A stretch of 64,000 bases of DNA from Bacteroidales bacterium (lineage in GTDB: Bacteria > Bacteroidota > Bacteroidia > Bacteroidales > WCHB1-69), in assembly GCA_017649855.1 (NCBI GenBank), contig JAGCGA010000029.1, positions 18,508-82,507 on the forward strand, written 5' to 3'. A program made the translations under genes and the position numbers. This document shows, piece after piece, positions 44,701 through 51,896 of the stretch. The stretch's first letter is position 1; every line of letters starts with the position of its first letter. The notes under the pieces are model-generated. The model was not told where the DNA came from, made no database searches, and was given only the letters and a program-made list of their open reading frames with translations.

Positions 44701-45298
44701 CGACAACACCAGCGACTGGACTGCTTCGGTCACCTTCACGACAGAAGAAGAGCAGCAGACCTGTCCCGCCCCGACCAACCTGACGGCCGCCTTGGATGAG
44801 GACAACCACACGACGGTCATCCTGACCTGGCAGCAGGAGCCCAACACGGCTACCGAATGGCAAGTCAACTACCGTCAGACCACGGAGAGTGAATGGACGT
44901 CCACAACTGCCAATGCTACAACCCACACGCTGACCGACCTCGTGCCTAATGTGACCTACGAGTTCAACGTGGTGGCCCACTGCACCAACGGCCTGACGAG
45001 CGATGAGTCCAACACTGTGACCATCCAGACCGACAATGTGGGTGTCCAGAACTGGCTGGAGAAGAGCGTGACGCTCTATCCGAACCCGGCGACGGAGATG
45101 GTGAGCGTCGAGATCAGCGACGCCAACATCATGATCACGGGTGTGGAGGTTTATAATGTCTATGGTCAATTGATCAACACGATCGTGAGCACGGAGAACC
45201 CGTTGCGCATCAACGTCAGCGGCCTGGCCGACGGCATGTACTATGTGCGTGTCACGACGGACGGCGGCGTGGTGACGAAGAACTTCGTGAAGAGATAG
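38771..45298 (+). CDS. Giant T9SS surface protein with GLUG, Fn3 and MAM-like domains, B12-riboswitch controlled
   Basis: 2,175 residues from ATG 38771 (a second ATG follows at 38774). The open frame starts at 38702, but that part is riboswitch leader. Order: signal peptide (LICLSMEVRAQ); GLUG-like repeats (GAIVGFTRAGGQVYIRNCMV, GGIIGASYNN, GGLGGNADYEHFTNCYFAG; about 130-245); Ig-like (about 320-390); three jelly-roll MAM/cleaved-adhesin-like domains each opening with FFEDFES, YTEDFED or WTEGFES and closing with a (I/L)D(N/D)(L/I/F)T strand (about 560-710, 1095-1260, 1350-1515); about eight Fn3 domains, two of them internal duplicates (about 1610-1790); and a T9SS type A end (LYPNPATEMVSVEISDANIM, GMYYVRVTTDGGVVTKNFVK). 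A surface binder or adhesin. The B12 riboswitch suggests a link to corrinoid capture or to a corrinoid-dependent lifestyle; not provable here. Confidence 0.88.
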   Translation: MMKKLLFVLGLLSLICLSMEVRAQNVWNGTADITWYDASQTSFNITTAEQLAGVAQLVNNGTTTFNGVTLNLMNNLWLNATGDSTNNWVPIGGGSPTGESPETGYSFQGQFNGHGHTIYNLYCDKGNTYHAGLFCSVKNPSTIDSLVLVNPVLKSKGMMGAIVGFTRAGGQVYIRNCMVINARIEGSNGNNIGGIIGASYNNSSGNYVQNCGVTGYVSGNYIGGLGGNADYEHFTNCYFAGTLCRVGSNAGSLYAWSSFGSCSNCYASYTFVCGSGSSNGTAVSQDIMQSDSMITLLGGAFIRDCGLNDGYPILSFMAGLSPTTAELCVGENVTLSAYGYSSYLWSTGDTTAEITVAPTTTTTYTVLCFSITGDTDTLSSTVTVYPQAVITAEVMPTSDGVTHATLNQSSFTVPCGGSDAITLVVTPDVNYRVVKVTLNGTPVYGDEFGEGVANIMLFPGGTLGEAKVYVDNNYTVTTTAVDVNGDTIDASALVVPYGANGVYSVFASDSLVMSFNNTARWKLTDVEVDNISVGLVPTYTIYNVHENHTVLITYVDSCGIYSIPFFEDFESVSSGLPDCYEKNNANSNYPRVSTSSAYQGRSLYTSNYQYDDNATNVPCLILPKLSDQLDLSALMLQFYGRISSTNGYFVVGVMTDPTDMSTFTALQTVTPAAASSYELCTAYFSNYQDTGRYIAIKIAATSYCTMNIDNLTIDYAPQCSPISNLQVDYIYGTNATLTWSPTIVGTPDQYHLIVTDLSQSTITTFTTTDTTYLLTGLSEQTPYQVSIYTACTNGQTSDTVSVSFTTICNSMSSVTVAAPISSSYNNSLPADDCYQYGYSQQIILASELGSDSASFTSLSFQCASGSGVRHWDIYAAQVTNSYIMDWILPSETVIFHHIFSGNVTISGTGPDHWFDIQLDSALQYNGTDNILLSIAVDNLNTDCSISYYCHADANWNYISLSDMNDSYPYSYTNPMASSEGYAGVLPIANNIRFSSCLQESCVRPNTLVASNVTSNSADVSWVSAGAETSWELQYKASTDTGWTSLDNLTSNQYSLTGLQSNKEYSIRVRALCSATDVSMWSDITIFHTECGTIAILPYTEDFEDANNLYNSSQQNYIYCWYRYASDPSHYVYIPSNNHAHSGSRFLDFHHTNNCFNIAIMPAIDPSLNINDLQVHFYACKSGNTGTLEVGMMSDYDDPTTFAPIDTIDLSSYATYAYASLYVSLANYTGDGYHVAFRVSNAISCGYYIDDITVEEIPECNFPTNLHASNIGPDEVTLTWDASSSANEYGLYLIGNNETVYYVVYDTTITINNLLPATSYSASVRSLCGNDSSILSTECPFMTGCDAITISAGNPWTEGFESYTNVGGSQIQPFLCWARPVVDNAYQGSPFVYVNYSYAAHTGSNTAQFKGTTSMLALPEFTNDIHDLRLSFWATATIPSVSHIEVGVITDLDDPTTFVPLADAGTPGPRGHGGNFMGPFDFDTISVTSGRIALRYTSSNAPESCNLDDFTVELIPDCPSPEKDSVTVSNIGNHTATISFVDHDATHTEWVVYYRASADTVWNTMTTTTTTVDLTNLDAQTTYYVYVETACAPGMVADATFTIHFTTLVACPAPVGVTVNNINTTSATVNWSGNALSYVLEYGPSGFTPGTGEGTVVTTDSNAYDISGLTPTTGYTVYIYADCGDEGYSSMISRTFTTLDACPAPTGVTIYGITSSSASVTWNGNATNYIIEYGPTGFTPGDSTSTMVTTSANIYDFTGLIPATGYTVYIKADCGTDGYSSSTSTTFTTELCDPADKCSYTFTLTSSHNAWLGHTLRVTQGDVVVAVLSFAPPANTYTTTVDLCDNIPVSLEHIVGGGVPFHMMGHPSGITVAKPDGTVEYSTTDMDNYTTYTFTPNCNASIPDTCEVPTALAVNNPGQTTATATWTAGGAETSWNVEYKAVSATVWQSATTNATSFAMTGLTPNTQYEVRVQAVCDTDNTSDWTASVTFTTEEEQQTCPAPTNLTAALDEDNHTTVILTWQQEPNTATEWQVNYRQTTESEWTSTTANATTHTLTDLVPNVTYEFNVVAHCTNGLTSDESNTVTIQTDNVGVQNWLEKSVTLYPNPATEMVSVEISDANIMITGVEVYNVYGQLINTIVSTENPLRINVSGLADGMYYVRVTTDGGVVTKNFVKR

Positions 45299-45299
45299 G

Positions 45300-45337
45300 C
45301 TGGCTGTTAGCCATTAGCTATTAGCCATTGGCTGTTT
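45300..45337. repeat. AGCYATT heptamers after the giant gene
   Basis: GGCTGTT-AGCCATT-AGCTATT-AGCCATT-GGCTGTT directly after the stop. Confidence 0.8.
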
Positions 45338-45340
45338 CTA

Positions 45341-45447
45341 CTCCCCGGCCTGCGAACATTCCTTTTGCCAGAAAGGGAATTGAGTCATCGCAGGGATGCC
45401 AGTTCCCTTTCCTGGGTGGAAGGGTGCCCGTAGGGCGGGGATTTTTA
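45341..45447. repeat. REP-like unit D (inverted pair)
   Basis: Left arm CTCCCCGGCCTGCG with AAAGGGAATTGAGTC, right arm TTCCCTTT...GAAGGGTGCCC and GGGCGGGGA: two units of the 1729/2010/2550 family facing each other with no gene between. Confidence 0.65.
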
Positions 45448-45532
45448 TGCTATAGTGTAACAAAATGGCTGCTTGATCGTCTATAAGATGTGAATGCGGG
45501 CATGAACGAGGCGGAGGTTTTCATTTTTTTTC

Positions 45533-45540
45533 TATCTTTG
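45533..45540 (+). promoter_or_regulatory. Promoter -7 box for the third CHU_C gene
   Basis: TATCTTTG. RNA would begin near 45547, giving a leader of about 160 nt to ATG 45708, or about 53 nt to the earlier ATG 45600. Confidence 0.65.
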
Positions 45541-45707
45541 CAGGCACATTGTCCATAGTTACCTGTTAGCTCTTTGATATCTCGTTTGTAATCGTTGAAA
45601 TGGAACATTTTTGCCCGCTATCGGATAATGGAATTGTAAGAAAAACATTGTTTATTTGCAAAAATAATCATAGTTCTAAATTGATAACTGGAAGTCCTTA
45701 TATTAAA

Positions 45708-48161
45708 ATGTCGAAAGACTCACCCTTTTATACTTTTTCCGTTGTTTTGCGTGGGGGAATATTCTCTCGTTGTGCTCATCTGCTATGGATAGCGATGCTG
45801 CTCATCGGGTGGTTTCCCGCTGCCCGCGCTGCCAGCCATCCAGTGCTCCCGCTCACGGATGTGCACCGCACCTTGGGCGATACCACCTACGTCCAGACGG
45901 GCATCTGCACAGACCAGCTTCCTTATACTTGGAACGGCATCGTCTTCAACCAGCCCGGCACGCAGTCGGTGACGCTCACCGCCTCCGATGGTAGCGATAG
46001 CCTGGTGGTCATGACGCTACTGGTGGGCGAACCCGTTTACCTGACGGTCTATGGCTCCGGCTGTCAAGGGCATCCCTATACCGAACATGGTTTCAACTTG
46101 CCACCCGATAGTCTGGCGAGCGGCACCAATCTGACCTTCGTCCGCACAGCGCCCACCCCTACGGGTTGCGACAGCATCATCACGCTCCACCTGAGCCTGA
46201 CGCCACAGCCTACCATCGTCTCCTCTCCCGACGTGATCCTTGACCCTGGACAAAGTGTGACGCTCACCTGTACGGGTGCCGACTATTATGTATGGTCGCC
46301 TGCCGCTAACCTCTCCAATACCACCTCCTCCCAGACGGTCTGTTCGCCCGACCAGTCGATGTACGTCTTTGTCTCCGGCTACAACACGGGTATCAACCTC
46401 ATCGGCAATGGCGACTTTGAACAGGGCTCCGTGGGCTTCACCAGCAGCTATACCCTCAACAACAACCTCTGGGGCGAGGCGACCTACTACGTGGGGAGCA
46501 ACGCCCAGAACTACCACTCCGATTTTCGGGGAGCCACCGACCACACGACTGGCAACGGCAACTATATGATCATCAATGGGGCCACCTCGCCCGGCACCGT
46601 GGTATGGTCGCAAACCATCCCAGTGACACCTTACACCGACTATGCCTTCTCCACGTGGGTGACCTCTGTGTGTCTGAGCCCGTGGGCACAGCTGCAGTTC
46701 AGCATCAACGGCCAGCAGCTTGGCAATGTCTTCACCGCCCCCTCCCAATATGGTGTCACCAACACCTGGGAACTGTTCTACATCGTCTGGAACAGCGGAA
46801 CCAACACCCAGGCCACCATCTCCATCATCAACCAAAACACGGCTGGTGGCGGTAACGACTTCGGCTTGGATGACATCTCCTTCTTTAAGCTGACCAATTG
46901 TGGCATTACCGATACCATACAGGTACTCGTGCGCCATTTCGAGGATACCGCCATCTGTTCCTATAACCTGCCATTTTCTTGGTATGGCGTCAACTTCACC
47001 GAATCTGACTCCCTGGAGCATATCGTCGTCAACCCCTATGGGGTGGACGATGCGGTGGTGATGAATGTGGAAATCGTGGAGAGCATGAACCCCGACCTGG
47101 GCGAAGACATCTACCTGTGCCAAGGCGACATGACAGTGCTGTCGCTGGACAGTGTGCCGCAAGATGTCTCTATCCTCTGGAATACGGGCGATACTACCAG
47201 TAGCATCTATGTGCTTGCGGACGGTGTTTACGATGTGAGCATCATCGGCACCTCTTCCAATGGCCGATACCAGTGCGCCGGGCACGATACAGTACGGGTC
47301 ACCTCGGTGCCACAACCCCAGATAGATTTCGAGTCAGGACCTCTGCAGGGTTGCGTGCCCCTCTCGGTGCACATCACCGACCATAGTACTCCCGACTCTT
47401 GCTACTATGAGTGGTATCTCTATGATGCGAACGGCCAGGTGGCCTATGCATCCATCGATGCGAGCCCGACCTTCGACTTTACCGAGCCGGGTGTCTTTTC
47501 GTTGTTCCTCCGTTTATCCACGCCCTACGGTTGTGTCGATTCCCTGTATGTGCCTCACTTCATAGAGGCTAACTTCCAGCCCACAGCGGATTTCGAGGCC
47601 TCTCCCGAGATCTCCCTGATGGCTGAGACCAATGGCGAGGTCGTTTTCACCAATTATGCCGATTCGGTCATGTCGTCAGGCGCAGGTGTCATCTGGGACT
47701 TTGGCGATGGGACGATGGACAGCACCACTTTCTCGCCTGTGCATACCTACACGCAATGGGGCGACTATGTCGTGACCCTCAGCATCGTGACCTCCTCGGG
47801 CTGCAACAGCGAGATCGCCCACACCGTGGTCGTCGAGCAGGACTTGGTGTTCCCCAACATCATCACCCCGAACGGGGACGGCATCAACGACGTGTTCGCG
47901 ATCCAGAACCTGAACACGAACATCAACGAGGAGGACCCCGACGAGTACCGCACCAACAAGCTGTACATCTACGACCGCTGGGGCAAGCAGGTGTATGCGG
48001 CCAAGAACTACGACACCTACGCCCGCGACGGGCAGATCATGCTGGGCGAACAGTTCTTCGACGGCTCCAACCTGAGTGACGGGGTCTATTACTACAGCTT
48101 CTACTACAAGGGCAAAGTCAAGACGGTGAACTACAATGGATCGCTGACGATCGTGAGATAA
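45708..48161 (+). CDS. Third CHU_C surface protein with carbohydrate-binding-like jelly roll
   Basis: 817 residues from ATG 45708 (MSKDSPFYTFSVVLRGGIFS), chosen because a signal peptide follows directly (LLWIAMLLIGWFPAARAA). The frame is open from ATG 45600, which would add 36 residues without signal character. Domains: two short Cys-containing repeats (ICTDQLPYTWNGIVFNQPG; ICSYNLPFSWYGVNFTES), a jelly roll like CBM4/9 (NLIGNGDFEQGSVGFTSSYT to GNDFGLDDISFFKL, about 227-395), PKD-like domains (VIWDFGDGTMDSTTFSPVHT) and the CHU_C end (FPNIITPNGDGINDVFAIQN). A surface protein that may bind glycans. Confidence 0.85.
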   Translation: MSKDSPFYTFSVVLRGGIFSRCAHLLWIAMLLIGWFPAARAASHPVLPLTDVHRTLGDTTYVQTGICTDQLPYTWNGIVFNQPGTQSVTLTASDGSDSLVVMTLLVGEPVYLTVYGSGCQGHPYTEHGFNLPPDSLASGTNLTFVRTAPTPTGCDSIITLHLSLTPQPTIVSSPDVILDPGQSVTLTCTGADYYVWSPAANLSNTTSSQTVCSPDQSMYVFVSGYNTGINLIGNGDFEQGSVGFTSSYTLNNNLWGEATYYVGSNAQNYHSDFRGATDHTTGNGNYMIINGATSPGTVVWSQTIPVTPYTDYAFSTWVTSVCLSPWAQLQFSINGQQLGNVFTAPSQYGVTNTWELFYIVWNSGTNTQATISIINQNTAGGGNDFGLDDISFFKLTNCGITDTIQVLVRHFEDTAICSYNLPFSWYGVNFTESDSLEHIVVNPYGVDDAVVMNVEIVESMNPDLGEDIYLCQGDMTVLSLDSVPQDVSILWNTGDTTSSIYVLADGVYDVSIIGTSSNGRYQCAGHDTVRVTSVPQPQIDFESGPLQGCVPLSVHITDHSTPDSCYYEWYLYDANGQVAYASIDASPTFDFTEPGVFSLFLRLSTPYGCVDSLYVPHFIEANFQPTADFEASPEISLMAETNGEVVFTNYADSVMSSGAGVIWDFGDGTMDSTTFSPVHTYTQWGDYVVTLSIVTSSGCNSEIAHTVVVEQDLVFPNIITPNGDGINDVFAIQNLNTNINEEDPDEYRTNKLYIYDRWGKQVYAAKNYDTYARDGQIMLGEQFFDGSNLSDGVYYYSFYYKGKVKTVNYNGSLTIVR

Positions 48162-48165
48162 GAGT

Positions 48166-48290
48166 GATCAGTGATCGGTTGGAACCTTGAACTTTGACTA
48201 TGACTATGAACTTTGCCCTCCCCCTTAGTTTCTTAGTTTCTTAATTTCTTAGTTCTTCTTTGTGTCCTTTGTGCCTTTGTGGTTATCTTT
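48166..48290. repeat. Repeat-rich spacer before tolC
   Basis: AACCTTGAACTTTGACTATG units, then TTTCTTAG octamers, then TTTGTGTCCTTTGTGCCTTT (period about 9). The first two families copy the 38210-38325 spacer. Confidence 0.8.
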
Positions 48291-48335
48291 TCATCAGTAT
48301 CGTATTTTTTTTGTCGGAGATAAGGCTAAAAATGT

Positions 48336-48343
48336 TACTTTTG
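48336..48343 (+). promoter_or_regulatory. Promoter -7 box for the TolC-family gene
   Basis: TACTTTTG, 20 nt before the ATG at 48364; it excludes the upstream in-frame start at 48262. Confidence 0.65.
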
Positions 48344-48363
48344 CCACTTCTTTATACTTTACT

Positions 48364-49635
48364 ATGGTGAAGAGTTTTTTTAAGAAATCTATATGGATTT
48401 GGGGCTTGTTGTGCATGTCCCTAACACTGTCATCACAAGAGTATGTGACGTTGGAACAATGTCAGCAATGGGCTATCTCTCAGACCTCTGCCAATGTGCA
48501 GAAGGATTTGAATGAGCAGATTCTGAAGACCAAGCTGAATAACGAGTCCTCCTATCTTTTCCCGAAACTATCCATCAACGGCCGTTTCTCGTACGGCAAT
48601 GTGGATGTCACCTATCCGCATCCTTGGACGGAAGATGTCAACGTGGCACGGATGCAATACCATATCGGTCTTGATTTTGAGCAGGTGATCTTTGAAGGTT
48701 TCCGCATGCACTACGGACGTCAGTTCGCCCGCTTGCAGAACGAGGCTGAGATCGCTAAGATAGATTTGTCGCTCAACGAGATGAAGGACAAGATCGTCTC
48801 CATTTATCTCAACTTGTTGATTGTGGACAAGCAGATGGGCATCATCCAGTCGGTGCAGAACACCTACGCCGAGCAGATCAAACGGCTGAAGGTGATGCTT
48901 CAGGAGGGTGTGATTCCGCAGAATACCTTGTCACAGCTGGAGGTGGAGGCGCTCAAGATGCAGCAGACCCACGACGAGTTGCAGGCCAACAAGGAGTCGT
49001 TGGTGTCCACCCTCGAGATTCTGACGGGCAAAGACTTCTCGAACGCGGAGTTCCTGATGCCCGAGTTGCCGGATGTCGCCAATGTGGATACGAATGCCCG
49101 TCTGGAATACAAGTTATTTGACAACCAGATGAAACAGATGGATTTCCAGCGCAAGATATATCTCTCCAACAGTCTTCCCAAGGTCGCCCTCTTCGCCACG
49201 GGCGGATATGGCCGTCCCGACTACCAATTCTATCTGAGCCGTCCCGACTGGTACTACCTGACGGGCGTCACCTTGAAGGTGCCCTTGATCGACTGGGCCC
49301 GCAGTTCCGGATTCGGCAAGGTGATTGACATCCAGAAAGAGGTGCTGGCCAGCCAGGAAGCCGACTTCCGGAAGTCCAACATGATCTCCATCCAGGAGAA
49401 GCAGAATGAGATTGTGCGTATTGAGAAGCTGTTGCAGCTGGACTCTTCCATCACGGCCAAGTATGCGGAGTTGACCGACACCTATTCCGGCCAGTTGGCC
49501 AATGGAACGGTCACGGTGTTCGACTACATCAAGCAGCATAATGACGAGTTGCAGTCGCGCATGAACCAGGAGCTGCATCACATCCAATTGCTGAAGGCCA
49601 AGTATGAGCTGATGGCGTTAAAAGGCATTTTGTAG
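48364..49635 (+). CDS. TolC-family outer-membrane efflux protein
   Basis: 423 residues, typical length. Signal peptide (SIWIWGLLCMSLTLSSQ), then the OEP pattern: TLEQCQQWAISQTSANVQKD, long helices (LSLNEMKDKIVSIYLNLLIV, QIKRLKVMLQEGVIPQNTLS, LEVEALKMQQTHDELQANKE) and a second repeat (KVALFATGGYGRP, TGVTLKVPLIDWARSSGFGK, TYSGQLANGTVTVFDYIKQH). It should form a trimeric outer-membrane tunnel. No membrane-fusion or inner-membrane pump gene is adjacent, so it is an orphan, and rnfD follows after 29 nt. Confidence 0.9.
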   Translation: MVKSFFKKSIWIWGLLCMSLTLSSQEYVTLEQCQQWAISQTSANVQKDLNEQILKTKLNNESSYLFPKLSINGRFSYGNVDVTYPHPWTEDVNVARMQYHIGLDFEQVIFEGFRMHYGRQFARLQNEAEIAKIDLSLNEMKDKIVSIYLNLLIVDKQMGIIQSVQNTYAEQIKRLKVMLQEGVIPQNTLSQLEVEALKMQQTHDELQANKESLVSTLEILTGKDFSNAEFLMPELPDVANVDTNARLEYKLFDNQMKQMDFQRKIYLSNSLPKVALFATGGYGRPDYQFYLSRPDWYYLTGVTLKVPLIDWARSSGFGKVIDIQKEVLASQEADFRKSNMISIQEKQNEIVRIEKLLQLDSSITAKYAELTDTYSGQLANGTVTVFDYIKQHNDELQSRMNQELHHIQLLKAKYELMALKGIL

Positions 49636-49664
49636 AATATAATCAATAATCAAAATAAAGAAAG

Positions 49665-50630
49665 ATGAACAAACTGTTAAATGTTTCCGGTTCCCCACAC
49701 GTCCATAGTGGCGAGTCCGTGCAGAAGATCATGGTGTCAGTGATTGTCGCGCTGATGCCGGCTCTTGTGGTGTCGATCTTCTATTTCGGGCTCCCGGTGA
49801 TTGTCCTGACCTTGGTGTCTGTGGGCTGTTGTGTGCTTTTCGAGTATTTGATCCAGCGCTTTATCATGAAGGTTCCGACGACGATCAGCGATGGCTCCGC
49901 CGTCGTGACGGGTCTGCTGTTGGCCTTCAATGTGCCGGCCAACCTTCCGATCTGGATGATGGTGGTAGGTGCCCTGGTCGCGATAGGCATTGCCAAGATG
50001 CCCTTCGGCGGACTGGGCCACAACCTCTTCAACCCAGCGTTGGTGGCGCGTGTCTTCATGCTGATCTCCTTCCCGGTGGCGATGACCACCTGGCCGGTGC
50101 CGACCCCCATCTGGGGCTTCGCGGATGCCGTCACAGGACCGACCCCGCTGGGCATCCTCAAGGAGAGTGCCGCGGTCAACATGGGTGAGATGCCCCGCTA
50201 TCTAGACCTGCTGGTGGGCCAGATGGGTGGCAGTTTCGGTGAGATATCCGCCATCGCCCTGCTGCTCGGTGCCGCCTACCTCCTCTGGAAGCGCGTCATC
50301 ACCTGGCACATCCCCGTTGCCTTCATCCTCACGGTATTCATCTTCTCCGGCATCTTCTATCTCATCGATCCGACCCAATATGCCAACCCGTTCTTCCATC
50401 TGCTGACGGGTGGTCTGATGCTGGGCGCTTTCTTCATGGCTACCGACATGGTGACCTCCCCAACTACCCCCTCGGCGATGCTCGTCTTCGGCGCTGGCTG
50501 CGGTCTCATCACCATCATCATCCGCCTCTTCGGCGCCTACCCGGAGGGAGTCTCCTTCTCCATCCTGCTGATGAACGCCATGGTGCCCCTGCTGAACCGC
50601 TGGTTCAAACCCAAAACGTATGCCAAATAA
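49665..50630 (+). CDS. rnfD: Ion-translocating oxidoreductase complex subunit D
   Basis: 321 residues with about nine membrane helices. Membrane flavoprotein of the Rnf complex, which couples ferredoxin-NAD+ electron transfer to Na+ or H+ export. PHVHSGESVQKIMVSVIVAL start, ISDGSAVVTGLLLAFNVP, IAKMPFGGLGHNLFNPALVA, and DAVTGPTPLG where Thr160 is the likely FMN attachment (consensus usually SGAT/TGAT, here TGPT). FFMATDMVTSPTTPSAMLVF matches RnfD/NqrB. Follows the TolC gene, not rnfC. Confidence 0.93.
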   Translation: MNKLLNVSGSPHVHSGESVQKIMVSVIVALMPALVVSIFYFGLPVIVLTLVSVGCCVLFEYLIQRFIMKVPTTISDGSAVVTGLLLAFNVPANLPIWMMVVGALVAIGIAKMPFGGLGHNLFNPALVARVFMLISFPVAMTTWPVPTPIWGFADAVTGPTPLGILKESAAVNMGEMPRYLDLLVGQMGGSFGEISAIALLLGAAYLLWKRVITWHIPVAFILTVFIFSGIFYLIDPTQYANPFFHLLTGGLMLGAFFMATDMVTSPTTPSAMLVFGAGCGLITIIIRLFGAYPEGVSFSILLMNAMVPLLNRWFKPKTYAK

Positions 50631-50649
50631 CCCTTAAAACCATTTCAAT

Positions 50650-51240
50650 ATGTCACAGAAAAAAGAACCGTCATTATTACGCCTGGTCTTGGTGCTGACC
50701 CTTATTGCCTTGGTTGCGGGGTTGGCGCTGACGGGTGTCTATGCCCTGACCAAAGAGCCTATTGAACAGGCTCAGCTCCAAAAGAAACAGCGCGCCCTCA
50801 TGCTGGTGATCCCAGACTTCAAGGGCGAGATGATTGACACGGTCATCAAGGACGACACCGACACCGAGTTGCCCGTCCATATCGCACTCGACGACAACGG
50901 CTCCATCTATGGCGTTGCCGTGGAGACCTACACCAAGAAGGCCTTCGCCGGCCGCTTCGACCTGATGGTCGGCTTCAATGCCAACGGCACCATCACCAAT
51001 ACCGAAGTCATCAAGGCCAGCGAAACCCCTGGCTTGGGTGACAAGATCAACAAAGACAAGAGCAACTTCGCCGAGCAGTTCAACCACAAGAACCCCGCCG
51101 ACTTCAAGATCTCCGTCACGAAGGACGGCGGCGATGTGGATGCCATCACGGCGGCCACCATCTCTTCTAGAGCCTATTGCGATGCCGTGAACCGCGCCGT
51201 TGCCATCTATAATCAAGTAAAGGAGGTCTATCATGAGTAA
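50650..51240 (+). CDS. rnfG: Ion-translocating oxidoreductase complex subunit G
   Basis: 196 residues. One N-terminal membrane helix (LRLVLVLTLIALVAGLALTG) and a periplasmic FMN-binding domain: VYALTKEPIEQAQLQKKQ, GFNANGTITNTEVIKASETP, GLGDKI, and DAITAATISSRAYCDAVN, where Thr at about residue 170 is the expected covalent FMN site (family motif SGATxT; here AAT replaces GAT). Overlaps rnfE by 8 nt. Confidence 0.93.
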   Translation: MSQKKEPSLLRLVLVLTLIALVAGLALTGVYALTKEPIEQAQLQKKQRALMLVIPDFKGEMIDTVIKDDTDTELPVHIALDDNGSIYGVAVETYTKKAFAGRFDLMVGFNANGTITNTEVIKASETPGLGDKINKDKSNFAEQFNHKNPADFKISVTKDGGDVDAITAATISSRAYCDAVNRAVAIYNQVKEVYHE

Positions 51241-51853
51241 GCTGAACATATTAACCAAAGGTTTCTTCAAGGAGAACCCCAGTTTGATCTTGGTGCTCGG
51301 CACCTGTCCGACCCTGGCCGTCACCACGTCTGTCAACAACGCCCTCGGCATGGGCGCAGCCACCACCTTCGTGCTGCTGATGTCCAACATCTTGATCTCC
51401 ATGCTGAAGAATGTGATTCCCGACAAGATCCGTATCCCCTGCTTCATCGTCATCATCGCCACCTTCGTGAGTATGATCGACCTTATCATCCAAGGCTTCT
51501 TGCCGGCATTGTCCGCCAGCCTGGGTGTGTTCATCCCGTTGATTGTGGTCAACTGTATCGTGCTGGGTCGTGCGGAGGCCTTCGCCAGCAAGAACCTGGT
51601 CTTTGACTCCCTGCTGGATGGTCTGGGCATGGGTATCGGCTTCACCATCTCGCTGGTGCTCATCGCCGCCGTGCGCGAGGTGCTCGGTGCCGGTTCCTTC
51701 ATGGGCTTCACCTTCATCCCCTCCCATTACAATATGCTGCTGTTCGTGCTCGCCCCCGGCGCCTTCATTGTCTATGGCTTTGTGATGGCCGCCGTGCGCC
51801 AGATCCTGAACAATGTGGAGGCCAAGCGAAAAGCTAGACAAGCTAACGCATAA
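51233..51853 (+). CDS. rnfE: Ion-translocating oxidoreductase complex subunit E
   Basis: 206 residues, six membrane helices. KGFFKENPSLILVLGTCPTL, AVTTSVNNALGMGAATTFVL, FIPLIVVNCIVLGRAEAFAS and GIGFTISLVLIAAVREVLGA are the RnfE/NqrD pattern, including the half-helix Cys that helps bind the membrane [2Fe-2S] cluster with RnfA. A good Shine-Dalgarno AAGGAGG sits just before the start inside rnfG. Confidence 0.95.
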   Translation: MSKLNILTKGFFKENPSLILVLGTCPTLAVTTSVNNALGMGAATTFVLLMSNILISMLKNVIPDKIRIPCFIVIIATFVSMIDLIIQGFLPALSASLGVFIPLIVVNCIVLGRAEAFASKNLVFDSLLDGLGMGIGFTISLVLIAAVREVLGAGSFMGFTFIPSHYNMLLFVLAPGAFIVYGFVMAAVRQILNNVEAKRKARQANA

Positions 51854-51896
51854 GTTTTTCAAAAACCAAGGTATTAATATTGAAAAATAGAAAGTT

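Noticed and set aside
48262..48363. Upstream start for the TolC-family protein
   Set aside because: It would include the promoter -7 box at 48336 and repeat DNA; the signal peptide begins at 48364.
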